Source: Haloprofundus salinisoli (GTDB lineage Archaea > Halobacteriota > Halobacteria > Halobacteriales > Haloferacaceae). Taken from it: 64,000 nucleotides of DNA. Positions within the stretch are counted from its first letter, which is position 1; each line of letters opens with the position of its first letter. The translations under genes were made by a program, and so were the position numbers. The notes under the pieces are model-generated. The model was not told where the DNA came from. It made no database searches and worked only from the letters and a program-made list of their open reading frames with translations. Location of the stretch: contig NZ_CP083663.1 in the NCBI RefSeq assembly GCF_020097815.1, positions 558,001 through 622,000 of the forward strand, given 5' to 3'. Positions 31,959 through 40,441 of this stretch are shown piece by piece.

Positions 31959-33385
31959 GAGTAGTCCTCCATGGAGAGTTGGCCGTCGGTCGCCGTCTCC
32001 TCTGCGGTCACCGCTTCGGCTGCCTCGGTGGTCTCTGCGGTCTCGGCGGACTCTGCGGTCTCGGTCGACTTATCGGACTCGTCAGAGCCGTCGGACTCGG
32101 CAGACTCGGCGGATACGGCTGGGGACTCGCTCGTATCGTCGGTGGCCCCTTCGCCGTTCGCCGCCGGCTGCGACGTGTCGGTGTCGACTTCGCCGTCGCT
32201 GGTGTCGTCTCCGCCGACGTTCACGTCCGGTTCGGGGTCGGTCTCCGCTCCGCTCTCGTCGTCCTCACGAGCCTCCGCGCGCGCGAAGTTGTCGAGTCCG
32301 TCTTCGACGAGGGTCGCAACGCGCTGTTTCACCTCGTCGCGGACGTTCGAGTCGGCCGTCTTGCTCGCGCGAACCGTCTCGTCGACGTCGAGAGCGGCGG
32401 CGGAGAGTCCGAGGTCGGCGATGCGCTCGCGCACCGCGTCGTCGGGGTCGGCGAAACTCACCGAGAGGTCGGATTCGACCTCGATCTCCCGGCGGTCGGT
32501 GACGCGGGCGACGAGCGCGCCGCGTTCGGCGACGAACTCCTCGACGCTCGCGGGCGTGACCGGTTCGCCGTCGCTGGTCACTTCGACGACGACGACGGCG
32601 TCTTCGAGGTCGTGTTGGCGGATCTGCTCGCGGACCCGCGCTTCGCCCTCTCCTTCGCTTAGTTCGACGGAGACGAAGACGAACGGCCGCGTATCGAGCG
32701 CTCGCTGGCGGATGTCCACCTCGCCGTCGAACTCGACGATATTGTAGCCGCGACCCTCGCGTTCGCTCGTACTCGCGCGCTCGGTCGACCCGCAGTACGT
32801 GACCGGGGTCTCCCGAACCTCGGCGGTGCCGGCCTCGTGGTTGTCGCCGAGCAGCACGACGTCGAAGTCGACGTTCGACCCGTCGAGCACGGACTCAGTC
32901 TCCCAGTCGGCGTGGGCGAAGGGGGTAAAGAGGCCGTGGCTGACGAGCGCCGAATGGGTGGCGTCGTGCGGTTCGAACTGATAGTCGAGCTCGTCACGTC
33001 TCGATTTGGGGACGTGGTCCAGACCGTAGAAGGCCGTCTCGCCGACGACGTGCGGGTCGGGACCCAGGCGCGTCGCCAGACCGAGTCGCTCGAAGAGGTC
33101 GAGCCACTGCCCGCCCCGGGTCGACTCGTGGTTGCCGACGACCGCCAGAAACGGGATGTCAGCGTCCTGGAGGGTCCGAAGCGCCGAAAGCGTTCCGAGG
33201 AGGTCCTGCAGTTCGGGGCGGCGGTCGTGAAACAGGTCGCCGGCGTGGACGACGGCGTCCACGTCGTCGTCGACGGCGTCCGCGAGCACCTGCTCGAACG
33301 CCGTCAGAAAGTCCCGTCGTCGCGCCGGCGAGTGGTACTGTTGATACCCGATGTGGGTGTCGCCGGTGTGTATCACCCGAGTCAT
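31955..33385 (-). CDS. mre11: Mre11 nuclease
   Basis: 476 residues. The N-terminal phosphoesterase motifs are VIHTGDTHIGYQQY (D9, H11), VHAGDLFHDRRP and VVGNHESTRGG, with LGDNHEA further on. A capping domain follows. The last ~100 residues are a low-complexity acidic tail rich in Asp, Ser, Thr, Glu and Ala (ESDGSDESDKSTETAESAET), likely haloadaptation. Works with Rad50 as end-processing nuclease. ATG overlaps the stop of the small gene upstream by 4 bp. Confidence 0.95.
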   Translation of the reverse strand: MTRVIHTGDTHIGYQQYHSPARRRDFLTAFEQVLADAVDDDVDAVVHAGDLFHDRRPELQDLLGTLSALRTLQDADIPFLAVVGNHESTRGGQWLDLFERLGLATRLGPDPHVVGETAFYGLDHVPKSRRDELDYQFEPHDATHSALVSHGLFTPFAHADWETESVLDGSNVDFDVVLLGDNHEAGTAEVRETPVTYCGSTERASTSEREGRGYNIVEFDGEVDIRQRALDTRPFVFVSVELSEGEGEARVREQIRQHDLEDAVVVVEVTSDGEPVTPASVEEFVAERGALVARVTDRREIEVESDLSVSFADPDDAVRERIADLGLSAAALDVDETVRASKTADSNVRDEVKQRVATLVEDGLDNFARAEAREDDESGAETDPEPDVNVGGDDTSDGEVDTDTSQPAANGEGATDDTSESPAVSAESAESDGSDESDKSTETAESAETAETTEAAEAVTAEETATDGQLSMEDYS

Positions 33386-33798
33386 CTGTCCGCCCGTTGG
33401 CCGTCCCCTCCTAAATGCGTACCGACGCGCCGCGTCACAACGTCTCCGCTCGACTCGGTGCAGGTGTCGACGTCCGACCGCGGCGGCGAGACCGTCTCGG
33501 GGTCAACCTCGACGCCGGCCGCACGACGATAGCGTTCGACGATTCCCAGCGCCCTCTCTCCCTCGCGGCGGACTGTCGGCTCCTCCGCGCGCGAGAAGAC
33601 GCCGACGGCGTCGCGCAGACGTTCGACTCCTCCGTCGGCGAAAAACGCCGCCGCTGATTCCACGTCGCCCAACGCCTCGACGGCCTCTCGGATCGTCTCA
33701 CGTGCGGTGGTTACTGTCGCTCCTTCTTGGCCGTCGCCGCGTCGATCTCCGGTCGCGAGCGTGCGGAGCGCGCGCCTGACCGCTCTCGGTGATGCCAC
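33382..33798 (-). CDS. Small protein leading the mre11-rad50 operon
   Basis: 138 residues from a GTG at 33798 (VASPRAVRRALRTLATGDRR). Helical: TTARETIREAVEALGDVESA and AAFFADGGVERLRDAVGVFS. No known domain recognised. The stop overlaps the Mre11 ATG by 4 bp, so this, mre11 and rad50 form a tightly coupled three-gene unit. A conserved first gene in such a unit may be an accessory repair factor; that is inference from context. Confidence 0.7.
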   Translation of the reverse strand: MASPRAVRRALRTLATGDRRGDGQEGATVTTARETIREAVEALGDVESAAAFFADGGVERLRDAVGVFSRAEEPTVRREGERALGIVERYRRAAGVEVDPETVSPPRSDVDTCTESSGDVVTRRVGTHLGGDGQRADR

Positions 33799-33917
33799 GC
33801 GGCGCAGTGGCTCCGTCTTCGGTGATAAAGGTTCACGGGAGATACAGAGATCACGAGAGATGCAGTGAGCGCGACGGCCGTGGACCGTCGGTGTGTTCAG
33901 CCGCCGGTGTGTTCTGA

Positions 33918-34175
33918 TCAGACCGTCAGCGTGTACAGTCGTTTCCGTGCGTCCGAGAACGAAAAGCGGGAGTCGACGACGTCCTGTTCTTCGAGTCGCG
34001 TCAGCGCGTAGCGAACCGTCCGCGGCGGCAGCAGCGTCTCTTCGGCGAGCTGGCTCTGGGTCATCGTCTCGTTGTAGTCGAGGACTTTCGCAACGAGTTT
34101 CGCGCTCGGGGGCAGGTCACGGATCGATTCCCACCGGTCGGTCGAATCGGTGGCGGCTACCTCGGTGCAACTCAT
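33918..34175 (-). CDS. MarR-like winged-helix regulator
   Basis: 85 residues from the ATG at 34175 (MSCTEVAATDSTDRWESIRD); an ATG at 34196 would add seven. The HTH is SAKLVAKVLDYNETMTQSQL and LLPPRTVRYALTRLEEQD, and the wing is VDSRFSFSDARKRLYTL. It is one of the short haloarchaeal MarR-like regulators. It is divergent from the PAN gene with 128 bp between and might control it, but no operator is obvious. Confidence 0.75.
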   Translation of the reverse strand: MSCTEVAATDSTDRWESIRDLPPSAKLVAKVLDYNETMTQSQLAEETLLPPRTVRYALTRLEEQDVVDSRFSFSDARKRLYTLTV

Positions 34176-34275
34176 GGATATCTGTGTCTGTGGCATACAG
34201 CCAGATAATATTTGCTATGTGTGGATATTACTGTCAGAAATTTGCTTCGGCGAGTCGACCCGCGACCCGAAGCCT

Positions 34276-34281
34276 CTTATG
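34276..34281 (+). promoter_or_regulatory. TATA-like box for the PAN gene
   Basis: CTTATG at 23-28 bp ahead of the ATG at 34304, consistent with leaderless transcription. Confidence 0.45.
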
Positions 34282-34303
34282 AACTTGCGACCTAATCCGT
34301 CCG

Positions 34304-35524
34304 ATGACCGATACTGTGGATGACGTCGACTTACCCTACGAAGAGGAGACGGCGTCACAGCAGGAGAAAATCGAGGCGTTGGAAGAACGCCTCGAGGTCC
34401 TCGAAGCTCAAAACGAGGAGATGCGGGACAAACTCCTCGACGCAAACGCCGAGAACAACAAGTACCAGCAGAAGCTGGAGCGACTGACCCACGAGAACAA
34501 GAAGCTCAAACAGTCGCCGCTGTTCGTCGCCACCGTCCAGGAGATAAACGAAGACGGCGTCGTCATCAAACAGCACGGCAACAACCAAGAGGCCCTCACC
34601 GAAGTGACCGACGAGATGCGGGACGACTTAGAACCCGACGCCCGCGTCGCCGTCAACAACTCTCTCTCCATTGTCAAGAAGCTCGAAAAGGAGACCGACG
34701 TGCGCGCACGCGTCATGCAGGTCGAACACAGCCCCGATGTCACCTACGAGGACATCGGCGGACTCGAAGAGCAGATGAACGAGGTGCGCGAGACGGTCGA
34801 GATGCCGCTTGACCGCCCGGAGATGTTCTCCGAGGTCGGCATCGATCCGCCGTCTGGCGTCCTCCTCTACGGCCCGCCGGGCACCGGCAAGACGATGCTC
34901 GCCAAGGCCGTCGCCAACCAGACCGACGCCACCTTCATCAAGATGGCCGGCTCCGAACTCGTCCACAAGTTCATCGGCGAGGGCGCGAAACTCGTCCGCG
35001 ACCTCTTCGAGGTGGCCCGCGAGAACGAGCCCGCCGTCCTCTTCATCGACGAGATCGACGCCATCGCCTCCAAGCGGACCGATTCGAAGACCTCCGGCGA
35101 CGCCGAGGTCCAGCGGACGATGATGCAGTTGCTCAGCGAGATGGACGGCTTCGCCGACCGCGGCGAGATCCGCATCATCGCGGCGACGAACCGCTTCGAC
35201 ATGCTCGACCCCGCCATCCTCCGGCCGGGTCGGTTCGACCGCCTCATCGAGGTGCCCAAGCCGAACGACGAGGGTCGTGAGATCATCTTCCAGATCCACA
35301 CGCGCAACATGAACGTCTCCGACGACGTGGACTTCGCGGAGCTCGCCGAGATGGCCGACGATGCCTCCGGTGCCGACGTCAAAGCCGTCTGCACCGAGGC
35401 GGGGATGTTCGCCATCCGCGACGACCGCACCGAGATATTCATGCAGGACTTCGTCGACGCCTGGGAGAAGATTCAAGCCGAAGACGCCGACATCGACGCC
35501 GACGCGTCGCGCGCGTTCGCCTAG
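34304..35524 (+). CDS. pan: Proteasome-activating nucleotidase (PAN)
   Basis: 406 residues. N-terminal coiled coil (KIEALEERLEVLEAQNEEMR) and OB domain (LFVATVQEINEDGVVIKQHG); the AAA+ core has Walker A GPPGTGKT, Walker B LFIDEIDAI, and SRH ATNRFDMLDPAILRPGRFDR. It unfolds proteins and feeds them to the 20S proteasome. The C-terminal residues end SRAFA: the HbYX gate-opening motif (hydrophobic-Tyr-any) reads Ala-Phe-Ala here. Haloarchaea often have two PAN paralogues; which one this is cannot be told. Confidence 0.94.
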   Translation: MTDTVDDVDLPYEEETASQQEKIEALEERLEVLEAQNEEMRDKLLDANAENNKYQQKLERLTHENKKLKQSPLFVATVQEINEDGVVIKQHGNNQEALTEVTDEMRDDLEPDARVAVNNSLSIVKKLEKETDVRARVMQVEHSPDVTYEDIGGLEEQMNEVRETVEMPLDRPEMFSEVGIDPPSGVLLYGPPGTGKTMLAKAVANQTDATFIKMAGSELVHKFIGEGAKLVRDLFEVARENEPAVLFIDEIDAIASKRTDSKTSGDAEVQRTMMQLLSEMDGFADRGEIRIIAATNRFDMLDPAILRPGRFDRLIEVPKPNDEGREIIFQIHTRNMNVSDDVDFAELAEMADDASGADVKAVCTEAGMFAIRDDRTEIFMQDFVDAWEKIQAEDADIDADASRAFA

Positions 35525-35663
35525 AGCGGACCGCCCGCGCGTATCACTTGTTAGACCCGACCCGCCATCGAGAGACGCTTCTCTCGCGTTCGACTCGCGG
35601 CGCTACAGCTCGGTCTTCGGAAGAACGCGCGTCCGCACTCGTACCGAGCGAACGCGTCGCCCG

Positions 35664-35810
35664 CTACGGGGAGACGAACACGCCGAACACGGCCAGCGGG
35701 ACGAGAAACAGGAGAACGAACATTACCAGGAGAATCACGCCGTAGCCCGCGCCGACGCCCGCGACGGTCAGCCACGATGGATGGTCGAATCGGTCGAGAT
35801 CGAGGCTCAT
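35664..35810 (-). CDS. Small single-span membrane protein
   Basis: 48 residues from the ATG at 35810 (MSLDLDRFDHPSWLTVAGVG). The rest is one long hydrophobic helix (YGVILLVMFVLLFLVPLAVF and GVFVSP). The upstream extension to 35963 is Arg/Ser-rich and not credible. Haloarchaea encode many such short membrane proteins near core genes; function unknown. It is convergent with PAN (3' ends 140 bp apart) and divergent from the nth gene. Confidence 0.7.
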   Translation of the reverse strand: MSLDLDRFDHPSWLTVAGVGAGYGVILLVMFVLLFLVPLAVFGVFVSP

Positions 35811-35987
35811 ACCCTGTTTTCGGACCGACGGCGACATAAGTGTGACCGTCGGGCGGCTGTGGCTGTCCCGAATCGTCGCGGTCCACTCTGGAGGACGCGA
35901 CGACTCCGGACTGCCGCGGACCCCGCCTCGTCGGGAGGCTCCGCGCCGAACCACAGTACTCAATTCCGCCCGCTCGCAGGGGAGGAT

Positions 35988-36671
35988 ATGGGAGAGCCAC
36001 TACCGTCGCGCGAGGAGCAGGCGTTGGAAGTCCTCGACCGGCTGTACGAGGAGTATCCGGACACGACTATCTCGCTGAACTTCTCGAACCGCCTCGAACT
36101 GCTCATCGCCGTGATGCTGTCGGCGCAGTGCACCGACGAGCGGGTGAACAAGGTAACCGCCGACCTCTTCGAGACGTACCGCACGCCCGAGGAGTACGCG
36201 AACGTGCCGCAGGAGGAGATGGCCGAGGCGATTTCCTCTATCACTTACTACAACAACAAGGCGAAGTACATCCGGTCTGCGGCCGCCGACATCGTCGAGA
36301 AACACGACGGCGCGGTGCCGGACACGATGACGGAACTGACCGACCTCGCGGGTGTCGGCCGGAAGACAGCGAACGTCGTCCTCCAGCACGGTCACGACGT
36401 CGTCGAGGGGATCGTCGTCGACACTCACGTCCAGCGCATCAGTCGCCGGCTCGGCCTCACCGAGGAGGAGTACCCGGAGCGAATCGAGGAGGACCTGATG
36501 TCCGTCGTCCCCGAGGAGGACTGGCAGCAGTACACCCACCTGTTCATCAGCCACGGCCGGGCGGTCTGCACGGCGCGCAACCCCACGTGTTCGGACTGCG
36601 CGCTCGAAGAGATCTGTCCCTCCTCGAAACTCGATCACGATGTCGACCTCGCCAGCGGCGACCCCTGGTGA
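35988..36671 (+). CDS. nth: Endonuclease III (DNA glycosylase/AP lyase)
   Basis: 227 residues from the ATG at 35988, with GGGGAGG just ahead (35979-35985). The open frame extends far upstream, but that part is antisense-like and rich in Arg. Helix-hairpin-helix TDLAGVGRKTANVVLQ carries the catalytic Lys; VDTHVQRISRR carries the catalytic Asp. The iron-sulfur cluster motif C-x6-C-x2-C-x5-C is VCTARNPTCSDCALEEIC. It removes oxidised pyrimidines. Fe-S cluster supply links it to the Suf genes. Confidence 0.94.
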   Translation: MGEPLPSREEQALEVLDRLYEEYPDTTISLNFSNRLELLIAVMLSAQCTDERVNKVTADLFETYRTPEEYANVPQEEMAEAISSITYYNNKAKYIRSAAADIVEKHDGAVPDTMTELTDLAGVGRKTANVVLQHGHDVVEGIVVDTHVQRISRRLGLTEEEYPERIEEDLMSVVPEEDWQQYTHLFISHGRAVCTARNPTCSDCALEEICPSSKLDHDVDLASGDPW

Positions 36672-36764
36672 ACGAGGACGCGGGGCCCGAACGATCGTCT
36701 CCGCGACGTATCAGAATCTGTGACGGCCAACACCACTATTTGACTGTCGGTCGTACGGGGAGAC

Positions 36765-37004
36765 ATGGCCAAAGACGAACACGGCATCGACCTCGAGGAG
36801 GACACCGAACTCGACGTTCAGAGCGACGACGCCGACGACGAGGAAGAAGCCGAGGCGGAGGCCGAACAGCAGGAGGCTGAGGAGGCAGCCGAAGAGGCCG
36901 AACGGAAGCAGGACGTAGAGCAGAAGTCGACCGACCGCGAGACCGACGCCCAAGAGCAGGAGAACATCGACAACCACCGCGACGAAGAGCCGTTCAACAG
37001 CTAA
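36765..37004 (+). CDS. Small acidic protein, likely disordered
   Basis: 79 residues, nearly all Asp, Glu, Gln, Ala and Lys: EEDTELDVQSDDADDEEEAE and AEAEQQEAEEAAEEAERKQD. No fold is expected beyond a coiled helix. It ends EEPFNS. Such proteins are common in haloarchaea, but the composition alone also occurs in spurious frames. It is likely real, because the antisense frame is hydrophobic by chance and there is an ordinary ATG. Confidence 0.55.
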   Translation: MAKDEHGIDLEEDTELDVQSDDADDEEEAEAEAEQQEAEEAAEEAERKQDVEQKSTDRETDAQEQENIDNHRDEEPFNS

Positions 37005-37056
37005 CTCGGTCGGCTTCTCGGTCGACGCCGCCGTCGTTTTTCTTTCGCCGCGCGAG

Positions 37057-37533
37057 TCAGAGATACATCGTCACGTAGCGAATCACGCCGATGACGTACG
37101 CGCCGATCCAGAACAGCACGTAGCCGAGGACGCCGAGTCGGAGCCGGCCGCGCCACGCACCCATGTTCTCGTGGAGGTCGTTCAGGTCGATCTCCCGGTC
37201 GGGGTTGTGATAGAGGTCGGCGTTGCGCTTGGCCTGAAAGATGCGGACGATACCCGTGAGCGCGAAGATCAGCATCGCGTACGCCTGCAGGCCGAGGATG
37301 GCGTGCAGCGCCGACAGGCCGCCGAGTTGGTCGAGCAGGCGCGGAACCATCCAGACGACGACCGGAATCGTGTTCAGCGCGAGGCCGGTGACGATGAACT
37401 TCAGATGGTAGACGAGCACGTCCCACGTCACCGTCTCGGTGTCAATCATGATCCAGGCACCGTAGAGATAGAACGGGAAACTCGCGGTCACCATCAGCGC
37501 GGCGAGCGTCGCGATGGCGGTCTCGCTTACCAT
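37057..37533 (-). CDS. Four-helix membrane protein near the cytochrome b operon
   Basis: 158 residues from the ATG at 37533 (MVSETAIATLAALMVTASFP); the 36-residue upstream extension is Arg-rich and unlikely. Helices: IATLAALMVTASFPFYLYGA, YHLKFIVTGLALNTIPVVVW, LSALHAILGLQAYAMLIFAL, RLGVLGYVLFWIGAYVIGV. Conserved histidines (YHLKF, LHAIL, YHNPD) could bind heme, but this is unproven. Known from haloarchaea only (probably the family listed as DUF7321). It faces the 37686 gene and likely serves the same respiratory cluster. Confidence 0.75.
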   Translation of the reverse strand: MVSETAIATLAALMVTASFPFYLYGAWIMIDTETVTWDVLVYHLKFIVTGLALNTIPVVVWMVPRLLDQLGGLSALHAILGLQAYAMLIFALTGIVRIFQAKRNADLYHNPDREIDLNDLHENMGAWRGRLRLGVLGYVLFWIGAYVIGVIRYVTMYL

Positions 37534-37685
37534 TAGTCCGCCTAGACCCGGTGTCGCCCTAAATGACCCGACTTTCGTCCGCAGTGACCGGCGGAGGTGA
37601 AGCGACGGGCCGACGTGGCGACAGCGAGCGATGGCCCTCACCTAGTGTCGGAAAGCTAAAACCGCTGTATCGACTACTGTGAGTG

Positions 37686-38540
37686 ATGTCCGACCCGTCA
37701 TCCGCGTCGGCAGACAGTCCCGACGAGCCGAGCGACCGACGGTCCGACGCCGACGAGTTGGACGCGCTTCGCCGCGAAGTCGAGTCGAAGTACGACTTCG
37801 ACAACTTCGGCCCAAGGGAGATGGCGGAGATGTCGCTCGAAGAGTGGGAGGTCGCCTTCGACAGCGACTCGTGGATAACCGGTCCGGAACTGCTCGACAG
37901 AGTCGAGAAGGAGCTTCGCTCGCGCGTCGCCAGCCGCGAGGTGTTCGCCGTCGTCGAACGCGTCCGCGAAGACGGCGAAGACCGAGTCGTCGCCTACTCC
38001 GACGAGGGGTTCGCCGTCGTGTACGACGACGGGAGCGTCGAGGGCCGCGGCACGGTTCTCAGAGACGTGAAACCCACCGTCGCGCTCTGCTCGATGGACG
38101 ACTACGAGGTCGAGGAGCCGCCGCTGGACGCCTCGCTGCCGAAACCCGAGGACGTCCCCGAAGGGACGGGCCAACTCGGCAACAACATGTTGCAGGTCGT
38201 CGCGGGCGTCCAGATTCTCGCCGCGGTCGGCCTCCTCATCCTCTGGTCGCCGTTGACGCCGCTCATCCCGTTCGCGTCGGCCGGCCAGATGAACTTCGCG
38301 CCGCCGGCCGTGGCGTTCTTCTTCCTGCTCGTCGGCCTATTCCTCTTCATGACCGTCGCCAACGCGCGGCTCTCGGACCGATTCCGCGCCGAGGAGTACC
38401 GAAACCGGTTGCGGGCGCTCGACCCCGAGCAGGTCGACCGGCCGGAGTTTCTCCCCGGCGGCAACGAGTCGACGCGGCCGGCAGTCGACGCCGGCGAGAA
38501 CGCCGAGAAACGGCCCGCCGACCGACCCGAGCGCGAGTAG
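37686..38540 (+). CDS. Haloarchaeal membrane protein ahead of the cytochrome b operon
   Basis: 284 residues from the ATG at 37686; a GTG is at 37683. The N-terminal ~145 residues are soluble and acidic: EVESKYDFDNFGPREMAEMS, VVERVREDGEDRVVAYSDEG, AVVYDDGSVEGRGTVLRDVK. Two helices follow (LQVVAGVQILAAVGLLILWS; PPAVAFFFLLVGLFLFMTVA), then an acidic tail. It is conserved next to the cytochrome bc genes of haloarchaea (family probably listed as DUF7319). Function unknown; likely an assembly factor or subunit. Confidence 0.75.
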   Translation: MSDPSSASADSPDEPSDRRSDADELDALRREVESKYDFDNFGPREMAEMSLEEWEVAFDSDSWITGPELLDRVEKELRSRVASREVFAVVERVREDGEDRVVAYSDEGFAVVYDDGSVEGRGTVLRDVKPTVALCSMDDYEVEEPPLDASLPKPEDVPEGTGQLGNNMLQVVAGVQILAAVGLLILWSPLTPLIPFASAGQMNFAPPAVAFFFLLVGLFLFMTVANARLSDRFRAEEYRNRLRALDPEQVDRPEFLPGGNESTRPAVDAGENAEKRPADRPERE

Positions 38541-38580
38541 AGATACCGCCGCGTATCGCGGTACGACGGCCAGTCGGAGG

Positions 38581-38587
38581 CTTTAAG
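38581..38587 (+). promoter_or_regulatory. TATA-like box for the halocyanin-cytochrome b operon
   Basis: CTTTAAG at 27-33 bp ahead of the ATG at 38614. It is the best candidate promoter for the run 38614-41965. Confidence 0.45.
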
Positions 38588-38613
38588 CGCGTCCCTTCCT
38601 GACTCCCACATGT

Positions 38614-39243
38614 ATGAAAAGGCGGGACTTTCTGAGAGCGGCCGGTGGCTCGGCTGCCGCCGCAGCCGCCGCATCCGGCACCGCCGCCGCCGCGGAGGAA
38701 GGAGGCGGGGGAGGCGGACAGCAACCCGACTTCGGCAGTTGGCTCTCCGGCGTCGAGGGTGGCTATCAGGACATGCGAGGACAGAGCGAAGTGACCGTAC
38801 AGGTCGGTGCAGACGGCAACGGCGGGGCGTACGCCTTCCAGCCCGCCGGTATCTGGGTCGACTCGGGTACGAAGGTCATCTGGGAGTGGACCGGCGAAGG
38901 TGGCGGTCACAACGTCGCCCACCAAGGCGGACCCGGTGACTACACCTCCGAGACGTCGAGCGAGGCGGGCTTCACGTTCGAGTACACCTTCGAGGAGGGC
39001 GGCATCAGCGAGTATCACTGCGAACCACACGCCGGCCTCGGGATGAAAGGAGCCGTCGCCGTCGGCGGCGACGTTCCGACCACCGCAGCGGGCGGCGGCG
39101 AGAAGGACCTCCACGAACTCGGCGTACCGGTGCAGGCGCACTGGGTGGGGTCGGCGACCATCCTCGGCATCCTCGTCACCATCATCTACTCGTTCTACAT
39201 CCTGAAGTACGGCGAGTCCGCAAACACCGGGAGGGGTCGATAG
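38614..39243 (+). CDS. Tat-exported halocyanin with membrane anchor
   Basis: 209 residues. A Tat signal (KRRDFLRAAGGSAAAAAAA) is followed by a Gly linker. The type I copper domain carries ligands H99, C136, H139 and M144 (GGGHNVAH; YHCEPHAGLGM). A C-terminal helix (176-198) anchors it in the membrane, with the copper site outside. It is the first gene of the cytochrome b unit, so it most likely accepts electrons from cytochrome b. No Rieske protein is encoded in the unit. The next gene begins immediately after its stop (stop 39241-39243, ATG 39244). Confidence 0.92.
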   Translation: MKRRDFLRAAGGSAAAAAAASGTAAAAEEGGGGGGQQPDFGSWLSGVEGGYQDMRGQSEVTVQVGADGNGGAYAFQPAGIWVDSGTKVIWEWTGEGGGHNVAHQGGPGDYTSETSSEAGFTFEYTFEEGGISEYHCEPHAGLGMKGAVAVGGDVPTTAAGGGEKDLHELGVPVQAHWVGSATILGILVTIIYSFYILKYGESANTGRGR

Positions 39244-39630
39244 ATGTCCTCCTCCGGGAGTACCTACGGCGACATCCACCGATACGAACCGGCGCGCGAG
39301 AGCACCGCCGCGGCCATCGCCATCGTCCTCCTGACGATTATCGAGGTGTTGTTCGTGTTCCTGTTCACGTACGGGCTCGTCTCCGGGTGGGGTTTGACTG
39401 ACATCGGGAACATGTTCCTCGGCGGCGTGCTCACCGTCATTTTCGTCGACCTGGCGTTCATCCTCGCACTGTACCGCAAGGAGTTCTTGCCCGACGTGAT
39501 GATCGTAAAGAAGCGCCGTCGCAAGTGGGAGGATCTCTACGTCCGCGAAGAACAGGCAGACGGTGAAACCATCGGAACCGGCGCGTGGGACACCCTCAAA
39601 CGCGCGGTCTACCCCTACTACAAGAGGTAA
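39244..39630 (+). CDS. Cytochrome b complex-associated two-TM protein
   Basis: 128 residues with two helices (AAIAIVLLTIIEVLFVFLFT; IGNMFLGGVLTVIFVDLAFI) and a basic, cytosolic C-terminal part (MIVKKRRRKWEDLYVREEQA). No known cofactor motif. It always sits ahead of cytochrome b in haloarchaea (probably listed as DUF7318), so it is likely a structural subunit. Abuts the halocyanin gene with no gap and lies 3 bp before cytochrome b. Confidence 0.75.
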   Translation: MSSSGSTYGDIHRYEPARESTAAAIAIVLLTIIEVLFVFLFTYGLVSGWGLTDIGNMFLGGVLTVIFVDLAFILALYRKEFLPDVMIVKKRRRKWEDLYVREEQADGETIGTGAWDTLKRAVYPYYKR

Positions 39631-39633
39631 CGA

Positions 39634-40428
39634 ATGAGCTTAGAACGAAAAGACGACTACGACCACGACGCGTGGCTGAAGGAGAAGGACCTCTCGCCCG
39701 TCGAGACGACGTTCCTCACCGCGCTCATCTGGATGGACAAGCGACTCCGCATCGTGGACTATCTGGAGATTCTGGAGACGCTCTACTACAGAGTGAACCT
39801 CCAGATGCCGAAGAGTCACACCGAACAGTACAACCTCGACAACAAGTTCTGGTACTGGTACCCGCTGTACACGCTGGGACTGTTCTCGACGCTCGCGTAC
39901 ATCGTCGCCGCGGTGAGCGGGGCCTTACTGGGCTTTTACTACTCGCCGGCGACCACGGGCGACCCGACGACGGCGTACGGTCAGATCGAGTTTATCATGA
40001 CCGAACTCCAGTTCGGGTTCTTCCTCCGCAGCCTCCACCGCTGGGCGGCACAGGTGATGGTCGCGGCGGTGTTCCTGCACATGCTCCGCGTCTACTTCAC
40101 CGGCGCGTACAAGGAACCGCGCGAACTCAACTGGATACTCGGTATCATCCTCATCAGCCTGACGATGGGGTTCGGGTACACCGGCTACCTGCTCCCGTGG
40201 GACCAGCTCGCCTTCTGGGCGGGTCAGATCGGCGTCGAGATGGCGCTGTCGGTCCCGCTGATCGGCGAGTGGGCCGCCCAGCTGGTGTTCGGCGGCTTCA
40301 CGCTGAGCCAATCGACGCTGCAACGCATGTACATCCTCCACGTGTTCCTGCTCCCGTTCGTGGTGACGACGCTCATCGCCATCCACATCGGCATCGTCTG
40401 GGTGCAGGGCATCGCGGAACCGCACTAA
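39634..40428 (+). CDS. petB: Cytochrome b, N-terminal domain subunit (b6-like)
   Basis: 264 residues. Heme-binding pairs are seen in two helices: LHRWAAQVMVAAVFLHMLRV (H-x13-H) and HVFLLPFVVTTLIAIHIGIV (H-x14-H). The latter is the longer spacing of b6f-type cytochromes, as opposed to mitochondrial-type. WILGIILISLTMGFGYTGYL and PWDQLAFWA carry the quinone-site residues. It oxidises menaquinol in the membrane. The first ~65 residues are an extended cytosolic domain. It is split from the C-terminal domain, as in plastids. Confidence 0.9.
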   Translation: MSLERKDDYDHDAWLKEKDLSPVETTFLTALIWMDKRLRIVDYLEILETLYYRVNLQMPKSHTEQYNLDNKFWYWYPLYTLGLFSTLAYIVAAVSGALLGFYYSPATTGDPTTAYGQIEFIMTELQFGFFLRSLHRWAAQVMVAAVFLHMLRVYFTGAYKEPRELNWILGIILISLTMGFGYTGYLLPWDQLAFWAGQIGVEMALSVPLIGEWAAQLVFGGFTLSQSTLQRMYILHVFLLPFVVTTLIAIHIGIVWVQGIAEPH

Positions 40429-40441
40429 TCGAGGTAACACA

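Noticed and set aside
29802-31964. Long open frame antisense to rad50
   Set aside because: Leu/Arg/Phe-rich shadow of the coiled coil.
35361-35987. Upstream extension of endonuclease III
   Set aside because: Overlaps PAN in another frame and is Arg/Ser-rich; the ATG at 35988 has a Shine-Dalgarno.
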